A stretch of 59,930 nucleotides of DNA from the NCBI RefSeq assembly GCF_026191635.1, contig NZ_JAKRRW010000029.1, positions 1-59,930 on the forward strand. The letters are read 5' to 3'. The DNA comes from Photobacterium obscurum. GTDB lineage: Bacteria; Pseudomonadota; Gammaproteobacteria; Enterobacterales; Vibrionaceae. The translations under genes were made by a program, and so were the position numbers. Shown piece after piece: positions 53,759 through 59,930 of the stretch; the first letter of the stretch is position 1, and the number at the start of each line of letters is the position of its first letter. A model generated the notes under the pieces. That model worked only from the letters and a program-made list of their open reading frames with translations, was not told the origin of the DNA and did no database searches.

Positions 53759-54212
53759 TGGCATTAGTTCGCACAGGCAACGTGGTGGTTGCTTTCCGTT
53801 TTCTGGGTCTAGCTTAGCTGCTATCAAGTCGTCTTTCTCAGGCGATATACCTGAACGCTTCTCGGTATAACGAACTGTGAGTTTGGCGGGTTTTGTTCGC
53901 AGCACACTTGATTTTATAGCAGTATCCGTTGCTGGAAATACCAGAGGCATCACCAAAAAGAAAACTATCAAAATTGAGCTTCGGATTATCGAGCTTAAAT
54001 TATTAGTAAATTTTCCGGAAGGTTCCGATTATAACCGGATGGTAAAGAGCAATTCTCTGTCCACTGGCCATTGATTTTGTTAATTAGTTCATGAAGTTAT
54101 GCATTCCTTACTGTTCAAGTATTGATGGTAGAGTAGACTGTTCGGTGTTGGAGAAGATCATTCTGTAGCGGTAGCGTGTCTGTTAAGTTCATGTATTCCC
54201 TTGAGTTTGCCA
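53759..54212 (+). other. Cassette of family B, copy 1, no clear gene
   Basis: This cassette has a diverged copy at 55205-55657, with shared blocks such as GCGATATACCTGAACGCTT, GTATAACGAACTGTGA and TCTGTAGCGGTAGCGTG. A 65-codon frame from GTG 53877 starts V-S-LAGFVRSTL; the copy has V-N-LAGFVRSTL with mostly silent differences in those codons, then the frames diverge. A short peptide is possible but unproven. Confidence 0.5.
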
Positions 54213-54312
54213 TAACAAGGCCATCAAGTGTGACGCTTTACACTCGGCAGTTTTGGTTTGAAGTTCAGTTGGCTTGGTGAGTTCGGTGGGGCGCACCTTA
54301 TGGCTGGCGTTA
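54213..54312 (+). repeat. attC site 9
   Basis: It is 100 bases long with TAACAAGGC and TGGCGTTA ends, and differs from attC 13 at only three positions. Confidence 0.92.
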
Positions 54313-54334
54313 TATTGTTTAAAGTTGGTTTGGT

Positions 54335-55108
54335 ATGAAATTCAAAGAAATCAAAGCATTATATAAATATCGTCCATTTAACGAGTTTACCCTTGATATA
54401 ATCGTTAATAATGAAATTTATTTTCCTAAACCAGAAGTTTTCAATGATCCTTACGATTGCAATATAAAGATGATAAATTCAATTAGTAATAAGGATTATG
54501 AAAAGATTTTAAAATGGCAAGGTAATAAGCTTGGTAAATCAAAGGCTGAAATCGAATCTCAAATTTCACTTTTTAAGTCGCAAAAAGTCATACCAAGCGA
54601 TTATATAGATAAAATTAATGCTGGAATTGATGCAATACAATTAGAAAATAAAAATGTTGGCGTTTTGTCATTAAGTTCTGACTGTAGAAATATTTTAATG
54701 TGGGCTCACTATGCTGATGATCATAAAGGCATGTGTATAGAGTTTGAGCGAGATGACAATAATATACTTGGTGATATTGGTCAAACAAAGCCTATTAATT
54801 ACACAAGATCATATCCAAGCATCTCACCATTGGATTTTACGAGAGAGTTAAATGGCTCAATTGTTCAAAAAATGCTTTGGAGCAAGTCTAAAGATTGGGC
54901 TTATGAAAAGGAGTGGAGAGTAATATCAGAAAAAGGAAATTTATCTTTACCTGTGCCTGGAAAAATCTCGGCCATAATTTTTGGTATTCGTGCATCAAAA
55001 CGTAGTATTGATATTGTTAGAAAGATCACTGATGGAACTGGCATAAAGCTAAAACAAGCAGAGAAACTAGCAAGCGACTTTGGTGTGAAAGTAGTAAAAA
55101 CAATATAA
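54335..55108 (+). CDS. DUF2971 protein (cassette gene)
   Basis: The 257-residue protein matches DUF2971: YKYRPF near the start, FNDPYDCN, SLSSDCRNILMWAHYADDHKGMCIEF and a C-terminal WAYEKEWRV. The family is soluble, often found in mobile and defence-rich regions, and its activity is not established. GGTTTGGT precedes ATG 54335. The stop codon is the TAA that opens attC 10. Confidence 0.88.
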   Translation: MKFKEIKALYKYRPFNEFTLDIIVNNEIYFPKPEVFNDPYDCNIKMINSISNKDYEKILKWQGNKLGKSKAEIESQISLFKSQKVIPSDYIDKINAGIDAIQLENKNVGVLSLSSDCRNILMWAHYADDHKGMCIEFERDDNNILGDIGQTKPINYTRSYPSISPLDFTRELNGSIVQKMLWSKSKDWAYEKEWRVISEKGNLSLPVPGKISAIIFGIRASKRSIDIVRKITDGTGIKLKQAEKLASDFGVKVVKTI

Positions 55109-55204
55109 CAAAGCCATCAAGGTGATGCGTTACACTCGGCGGTTTTGGTATGGAGTTCGGTGCGCTTTGATAGTTCAGTGTGGCACACCTTATGGCAGGC
55201 GTTA
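55106..55204 (+). repeat. attC site 10
   Basis: It is 99 bases long with TAACAAAGC and AGGCGTTA ends. Its TAA is the stop codon of the DUF2971 gene. Confidence 0.92.
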
Positions 55205-55657
55205 TGGCATAAAAAGCACAGGCAACGTGGTGTTTGCTTCAATGTCTGCGGGTCAAGCTTAGCGGCTATTTAGCCGAACTTCTCGGGCGATATACCTGAA
55301 CGCTTTCAGTGTATAACGAACTGTGAATTTAGCGGGCTTTGTCCGCAGTACGCTTGGTTTGCCTGTTGTGTTTGTTGTCAGAAACCCCATAAACATCATC
55401 GAAAGAAAATTATCAAAATTGGGCTTCAGATTATCAAGTTTCAGTTCTTACAAATTTTTCCCGAAGCTTCTGGTTTATATCTGTTGGTAAAGAGCAATTC
55501 TTTCTCCAGTTGCTACTGATTTTTCGAGTTGGTTCAGGAAGTTATGTATTAGTTTCTGTTCGGGTTTTATCGGTAGGGTAAACTGTTTCGCGTTCGAGCA
55601 GATTTTTCTGTAGCGGTAGCGTGCTTGGTAAGTGATTCAAATCCTTTGAGTTTGCCA
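55205..55657 (+). other. Cassette of family B, copy 2, no clear gene
   Basis: This is the partner of the cassette at 53759. A 55-codon frame from GTG 55323 to TAA 55490 begins with the shared LAGFVRSTL, then differs in sequence and length from copy 1 because of a one-base indel. Confidence 0.5.
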
Positions 55658-55757
55658 TAACAAAGGCATCAAGGTGACACGTTACACTCGGCAGTTTTGG
55701 TATGGAGTTTTGTGCGCTTGGTAGGCTTGGTGTTGGTGCACCTTATGCCCGGCGTTA
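55658..55757 (+). repeat. attC site 11
   Basis: It is 100 bases long with TAACAAAGG and CGGCGTTA ends and has GTGACACG in the left arm. Confidence 0.92.
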
Positions 55758-55785
55758 TATTTTTAATTGGAATTTGGGACGAATA

Positions 55786-57543
55786 ATGAAAATAAGTACA
55801 ATAGAAATCCAAAGCTGGCGTTCAATTAAGAGCTTAAAAGTGTCGTTTCAAGAGTTGATGATACTTATTGGTCAAAACAATCATGGTAAGTCAAATGTAC
55901 TAAATGCAATTTTATTCTTTTTTGGTGAGATAAAACCCCAAGCCCTAGATTTTAATGAGGATCAGGATGAACTTTTTGTTGAGATAACATTTGACGAGTT
56001 AGGTGAGCATGAAAAGTTAACATTCTCCAAATATGTTACTGTTGATAATCAAATTAGGGTTAGAAAAACAGCTACCAAATCAGGTTCAATGGTTTATCAA
56101 GGATATACTCAAACGCCAATTGAAGATTGCTTAAAAGAATCTAACGCTTCCTCTTATACAAACAGAAGCATTGCAGAAGCAACTCCCTTTTCATACCTAT
56201 TACCGGAATCAGGGCGTATAACACAAGCAATTATTAAACAAGCGCAATCTAAATATATAGAGCAAAACTTAGGCATCATTGATTTTAGCTACGAATTAGA
56301 AAGTACAAATTTCCTTGGGGCTAAAAATGTAGCAAAAGGGATTTTTGGTGATGTTTTTCATATACCAGCAATTAAGGTAGCTTCTGACGACTATTCCAAT
56401 AAAGAAACTAGTCTATTTGGTAAGTTATACGGGCGAATAATTTCTGAACTATCCGAAAGTAATGTTGAATGGGAAGAAGCAAAAAATAGAATGTCTGCAT
56501 TGTTCAAATTACTGAACAAAGAGGATGACGATGGCAACCTTAATCCTTCTCGACCTGAACAACTTAATAATTTTGAAAATAGTTTAAATGGTCACCTTTC
56601 AGATTGGGGAGCGGATATTGAGCTTGAGGTGATTGCTCCAAATGTTGATGAGGTATTTCGTTCAAATACTCAAGTTTGGATCAATGATGGTTTCAAAACG
56701 GATATCTCACGTAAAGGTAATGGATTACAAAGAGCGTTGAGTTTTGCTCTGATTAAAACGCTCGCTGATAAACTTCGTGAGCAGCAAAGTTCTCATGAGG
56801 AAACAGCTCGTTCTTCATCTCGTTCGATGTTTTTTCTTTTGGAGGAGCCGGAACTATATTTACATCCACAAGCTCAGAGAGCTTTATTGGAGTCGTTGGT
56901 TGCTCTATCCGAAGCCGGTGCACAAGTTATACTTTGTACTCACTCAAGCTCATTAATCGACCTCAGCAAATATAAATCAATTTGTATTGTACGAAAAGAA
57001 TCAACCCAGCAAGGAACAAAGGCATGTCAGTGTACTGACGAGCTCTTTGTGGGTGATGGCAAGAAAGATTTCAACTTGAGTTACTGGATTAATCCAGACC
57101 GCAGTGAATTGTTTTTCGCTAAAAAGGTAGTGTTAGTAGAGGGAGCAACTGAAAAAACAGTTATTCCATTTCTTGCTCAGTCTTTAAGTGTGTTCAAACA
57201 TGACTATTCAGTGATTGATTGTGGCTCAAAAAACAATATTCCAATGTATTGTAACTTACTGAATAAGTTTGGTATTCCATATGTGGCAGTTTATGACATT
57301 GATCATCAAGCGCATAAAAACGATCAAGCGAGACAAGTTGCAGATGCAAGGTCGCAAGCAATTGAAGATGCAATTGTTCGCACTCTTGGGTCATCAGTTA
57401 CATTAGTTAGCGATATTGAAGAAGAATTAGGCATGCCTAGAGGCGTTGGAGGTAAACCTTATGCAGCTCTAGAGCATGTATCACAAGCTGGCTTTGCTAT
57501 GCCTGAGTCAGTTAAGGAAAAGATCCTCAGCATCTACGAATAA
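55786..57543 (+). CDS. OLD-family ATP-dependent nuclease (cassette gene)
   Basis: The 585-residue protein has an SMC-like ABC ATPase domain with Walker A GQNNHGKSN (29-37) and Walker B LLEEPELYLHP (E353-E354), followed by a TOPRIM domain with E452 (VLVEGATEK) and D504-x-D506 (YDIDH). This is the layout of OLD (overcoming lysogenisation defect) nucleases, several of which defend against phage. No UvrD-like GajB partner lies beside it, so a class 1 OLD is more likely than Gabija. GGGACG precedes ATG 55786. At about 1.9 kb it is the largest cassette here. Confidence 0.9.
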   Translation: MKISTIEIQSWRSIKSLKVSFQELMILIGQNNHGKSNVLNAILFFFGEIKPQALDFNEDQDELFVEITFDELGEHEKLTFSKYVTVDNQIRVRKTATKSGSMVYQGYTQTPIEDCLKESNASSYTNRSIAEATPFSYLLPESGRITQAIIKQAQSKYIEQNLGIIDFSYELESTNFLGAKNVAKGIFGDVFHIPAIKVASDDYSNKETSLFGKLYGRIISELSESNVEWEEAKNRMSALFKLLNKEDDDGNLNPSRPEQLNNFENSLNGHLSDWGADIELEVIAPNVDEVFRSNTQVWINDGFKTDISRKGNGLQRALSFALIKTLADKLREQQSSHEETARSSSRSMFFLLEEPELYLHPQAQRALLESLVALSEAGAQVILCTHSSSLIDLSKYKSICIVRKESTQQGTKACQCTDELFVGDGKKDFNLSYWINPDRSELFFAKKVVLVEGATEKTVIPFLAQSLSVFKHDYSVIDCGSKNNIPMYCNLLNKFGIPYVAVYDIDHQAHKNDQARQVADARSQAIEDAIVRTLGSSVTLVSDIEEELGMPRGVGGKPYAALEHVSQAGFAMPESVKEKILSIYE

Positions 57544-57548
57544 AAATA

Positions 57549-57647
57549 TAACAAAGCAATCAAGGTGATGCGTTACACTCGGCGGTTTTGGTATAGAGTT
57601 CAGTGCGCTTTGCTGGTTCAGTGGGGCACACCTTATTGCAGGCGTTA
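57549..57647 (+). repeat. attC site 12
   Basis: It is 99 bases long with TAACAAAGC and AGGCGTTA ends. Confidence 0.93.
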
Positions 57648-57743
57648 TGTGCAATACCAGAAGTATCTTCATGCGTAAGATATATCAATATTAAAACCGG
57701 ACAATAAATTATCAATCTACATGCATAAAATATGGAGTGTCGT

Positions 57744-57986
57744 ATGCGTAAGCTGAAAATTGAAATATTCGAGTCAGGTAATCCTGAAAGTACAATCCAA
57801 ATACCTGTAGCATTAGCGAAGATACTTATTAAGTTTTTACCAAAGAAACTGAGTTCACGTTTACAAGAAAACCACGACCAACTTGATGCTTTGTTTTCCG
57901 CGATAGATGTCGCTGATACTGACGGGTTTCTGATGGAAATTGATGATCATAAATCGAATGAAAAGGTCATATTTTCAATTGTTTAG
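57744..57986 (+). CDS. Small YvlB-like protein (cassette gene)
   Basis: The 80-residue protein has a beta-helix-beta pattern: KLKIEIFESG, then IQIPVALAKILIKFLPKKL, then FLMEIDDHKSNEKVIFSIV. This resembles the small N-terminal domain of YvlB/SHOCT-like proteins, but the match is by eye and tentative. GGAG lies five bases before ATG 57744; ATG 57732 is an alternative. Confidence 0.6.
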   Translation: MRKLKIEIFESGNPESTIQIPVALAKILIKFLPKKLSSRLQENHDQLDALFSAIDVADTDGFLMEIDDHKSNEKVIFSIV

Positions 57987-58007
57987 TTGATGTATTAACT
58001 ATGCACA

Positions 58008-58107
58008 TAACAAGACCATCAAGTGTGACGCGTTACACTCGGCAGTTTTGGTTTGGAGTTCAGTTGGCTTGGTGAGTTCGGTGGGGCGCACCTTATGGCT
58101 GGCGTTA
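58008..58107 (+). repeat. attC site 13
   Basis: It is 100 bases long with TAACAAGAC and TGGCGTTA ends, nearly identical to attC 9. Confidence 0.92.
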
Positions 58108-58267
58108 GGCTCTGTTTATATGATAGCTAGTCTATAGTCTTTTATTATAAATCATGTCACTTGAATGAGGTTATTTAGGGCTCTATGAGCTTTGTGAAAA
58201 TCAACTTCATAGATGCATTTTTGCAAAGCAATAAACTCAGGTTAATAATTTGAAAAGGCACTTCTTA

Positions 58268-58582
58268 ATGAAGGGTGATAAGTTGTTTGAAAAAATAAAT
58301 TCAAGTGCTTTGGTTGGCGCTTTAATTCTATTTTCAGGAATGGCTTTTAATAGTCTCAGATATCATGAAGGAACGGATTTTTTTCTGTTTTCACTTATAC
58401 TGGCATTGGTGTTAATGTTTGTTGTTAAAGATATGACAAACAAGAGTGGCACACGAACATTTAGAGAAATTCTTATAATGTGTCTAGGAAGTATTATTAT
58501 TGGAGTTGCTTTTGAAATGGTTGAGATAGTAGGTATATGTTCACTTATTCTAGTTATGTTATTTCCATTTCATAAGAAATGA
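58268..58582 (+). CDS. Small membrane protein (cassette gene)
   Basis: The 104-residue protein has about four hydrophobic helices (for example ALVGALILFSGMAF, LFSLILALVLMFVV, LIMCLGSIIIGVAF and ICSLILVMLFPF) with short charged links. AAAAGG lies ten bases before ATG 58268; a TTG at 58250 would add six residues. Family unknown. Confidence 0.65.
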   Translation: MKGDKLFEKINSSALVGALILFSGMAFNSLRYHEGTDFFLFSLILALVLMFVVKDMTNKSGTRTFREILIMCLGSIIIGVAFEMVEIVGICSLILVMLFPFHKK

Positions 58583-58670
58583 AATTTATAAGTTTCATAT
58601 ATGTTATCGTTTGAGACTCAAAGCCATTAGGATATTATTGAGTTTAAGTTGGTCATGCACTTCGTTAGCC

Positions 58671-58769
58671 TAACAAAGCAATCAAGGTGACCCGTTTGAC
58701 TCGGCGGTTTTGGTATGGAGTCAAGTGCACTTTGTTAGTTTAGTGTGGGGCACCTTATTGCAGGCGTTA
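58671..58769 (+). repeat. attC site 14
   Basis: It is 99 bases long with TAACAAAGC and AGGCGTTA ends and GTGACCCG in the left arm, as in attC 2. Confidence 0.93.
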
Positions 58770-58791
58770 TGTACTTTGAGGAAATGATAAA

Positions 58792-59283
58792 TTGGTAGTA
58801 CTTGAAAAATTTGCTCCGGGCTTTGAAGACCTGAAGCCTCGCGACTTGAAAGCTAGCGGTGACTTTGCTTTTCTATGGACACTTTTTGAAGCTCAAGTAT
58901 TAGATACAAACGCTTCGGCTCGAAAGATCAAAACTAAATCAGTAGAATGGTTAGCAGAGGGTTTGCTCAACGATCACTTTTGGGTAAATCATCTAAACTA
59001 CTTCAAAGATCGTTACATCGAGAATGGGGTTACAAATTATAGATTTGATGCGCTCAATTTAAGAGCTGGTGATGATCCTGAACTAATCCGACAAGTTCTT
59101 TTGGGTAACAACCAAAATTTAGATGACTCTTTAGCTGCTTGTTTAATAATCGTGCTGCGCTTTCGGAATAACTTCTTCCATGGTCTCAAGTGGGCGTATG
59201 GCATGAAAGAACAACATCAGAACTTTGAAACATCCATCGGCTTAATGTCGCTGTGTTTAGATAGGTTTGTGCAGCCAAATTAG
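58792..59283 (+). CDS. HEPN-motif protein (cassette gene)
   Basis: The 163-residue protein starts at TTG 58792 with GAGG ten bases before it. It is all-helical and carries R125-N-N-F-F-H130, the R-x4-6-H motif of HEPN domains, at the end of a helix (IIVLRFRNNFFHGLKW). HEPN proteins are often RNases in toxin-antitoxin, abortive infection and CRISPR systems. No antitoxin or NTase gene lies in the same cassette; the next cassette does encode a nucleotidyltransferase-like protein. Confidence 0.75.
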   Translation: MVVLEKFAPGFEDLKPRDLKASGDFAFLWTLFEAQVLDTNASARKIKTKSVEWLAEGLLNDHFWVNHLNYFKDRYIENGVTNYRFDALNLRAGDDPELIRQVLLGNNQNLDDSLAACLIIVLRFRNNFFHGLKWAYGMKEQHQNFETSIGLMSLCLDRFVQPN

Positions 59284-59291
59284 AACGTACA

Positions 59292-59390
59292 TAACAAAGC
59301 AATCAAGGTGATGCGTTACACTCGGCAGTTTTGGTATTAAGTTCGGTGCGCTTTGTTGGTTCAAAGGGGCACACCTTATTGCAGGCGTTA
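59292..59390 (+). repeat. attC site 15
   Basis: It is 99 bases long with TAACAAAGC and AGGCGTTA ends. Confidence 0.93.
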
Positions 59391-59405
59391 GCAGGCTAAT
59401 GGAAT

Positions 59406-59930
59406 ATGGAACAACAACTAATTAAATTAATAAAAGCTGTTCCAGAATTGATGGATACAGCGAAAGAGTGCAACAAGATCAATCTTCCAAATTACTATGT
59501 AGCTGGCGGTGCTATTACACAACTAATCTGGAACGATTTGCTTGGCCGTAAACCGCTCGATCAGGTTAAAGACTTTGATATTGTTTACTTTGATACTACT
59601 TCTTGTAAGTCAGAGCAATGGTATGAAAGTAACATTGCCTCTAGACTGAAGCATGACATTGCTATCGATGTTAAAAATCAAGCGAGAGTGCATGAATGGT
59701 ATCCACGGAAGTTTGGTCAAGTGATTACACCGTATGACAGAGTAGAGCAGGGGATTACCTCTTGGCTTTCTGCCTTTGCTATTGGTTTTAGGCTTAACAC
59801 ACTTGGAGAGCCTGAAATCTATTCAACGAATGGTTTAGCGGATGCCTTCAAAATGAAGGTAAAGCCAAACAAAATAGCAATGACTGAGGCAAGTTACTTG
59901 AAAATGACTCAAAGCTTCAAGGAACGCTGG
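59406..59930 (+). CDS. Nucleotidyltransferase family protein, partial (cassette gene)
   Basis: The frame starts at ATG 59406 and stays open to the window end (175 codons, no stop). The protein has YYVAGGAITQLIW and KDFDIVYFD, the G-G and D-x-D motifs of a DUF925-type nucleotidyltransferase fold. It probably transfers a nucleotide to an unknown target. Only the N-terminal part is visible. Confidence 0.8.
   Translation, partial: MEQQLIKLIKAVPELMDTAKECNKINLPNYYVAGGAITQLIWNDLLGRKPLDQVKDFDIVYFDTTSCKSEQWYESNIASRLKHDIAIDVKNQARVHEWYPRKFGQVITPYDRVEQGITSWLSAFAIGFRLNTLGEPEIYSTNGLADAFKMKVKPNKIAMTEASYLKMTQSFKERW

Larger units (their letters stand above)
47291..59930. mobile_element. Chromosomal integron: integrase and cassette array
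   Basis: The element consists of a divergent intI, a leader of about 0.8 kb, one divergent attC and fifteen closely related attC sites separated by cassettes whose genes all read away from intI. The array continues beyond the window end. The attC sites share the ends TAACAA and GGCGTTA and are about 99-101 bases long, as is typical of one chromosomal integron lineage. Confidence 0.95.

Noticed and set aside
55786..57543. Gabija GajA
   Set aside because: No GajB helicase gene follows; the next sequence is attC 12 and a small unrelated gene.
49052..59390. CRISPR array
   Set aside because: The repeats are about 100 bases, imperfect and spaced by 0.4-1.9 kb with genes; they are attC sites.

Overview
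The window looks like chromosomal DNA of a marine gammaproteobacterium of the family Vibrionaceae (Vibrio, Photobacterium, Grimontia or a relative). The reasons are a complete Vibrio-type TonB2 energy-transduction operon (DUF3450 protein, TtpC, ExbB, ExbD, TonB, TPR protein), an MsrPQ pair, and a chromosomal integron with an IntI integrase and about 100-bp attC sites. The genus and the replicon cannot be settled from the sequence alone. No rRNA, tRNA or CRISPR array was seen.

Region 1 (1-17.3 kb) holds housekeeping and stress genes: an AbrB-like small protein, a 2OG-Fe(II) oxygenase, a catalase (katB) with a downstream ankyrin-repeat protein and a good OxyR-type site upstream, an exported amidohydrolase, a MATE pump, the methionine-sulfoxide repair pair msrP-msrQ, a double-cupin protein, a fatty-acid desaturase, an L,D-transpeptidase, a lipoprotein and an orphan sensor kinase.

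Region 2 (17.4-24.7 kb) is an iron-uptake block. A TonB-dependent siderophore receptor behind a Fur-like site is followed by the six-gene TonB2 operon that would energise it.

Region 3 (24.9-40 kb) carries an atypical EF-G-like GTPase, three translationally coupled unknown genes (the last only 54 codons), an HflK/HflC-like pair, a YbaK-type deacylase, a membrane PAS-GGDEF diguanylate cyclase, an M28 peptidase lipoprotein, an exported protein of unknown function and a PstSCAB-like phosphate ABC operon without PhoU.

Region 4 (40.5-47.1 kb) is a nine-gene metal-uptake operon behind a Fur-like site set inside a larger inverted repeat: PepSY membrane protein, DUF2271, DUF4198, a small exported protein, a DUF6162-like protein, a ZnuA-like binding protein, ATPase, permease, and a second binding-protein-like subunit that has lost the usual metal-binding histidines.

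Region 5 (47.3 kb to the end) is the start of a mobile-integron-like chromosomal array. The divergent integrase intI has a LexA box overlapping its ribosome-binding region. Next comes an unusually long leader with a perfect ATATACGAACT palindrome, then one divergent attC and fifteen closely related attC sites. Cassettes encode a GIY-YIG protein, a GFA-like zinc protein, an exported protein, a membrane coiled-coil protein, a zinc ribbon plus DUF2188 pair, a DUF2971 protein, an OLD-family nuclease, a small YvlB-like protein, a membrane protein, a HEPN-motif protein and a nucleotidyltransferase cut by the window end. Five cassettes lack a convincing gene. Four of these form two paralogous families; one family keeps stem-loops between copies and is the best candidate here for an undescribed element.
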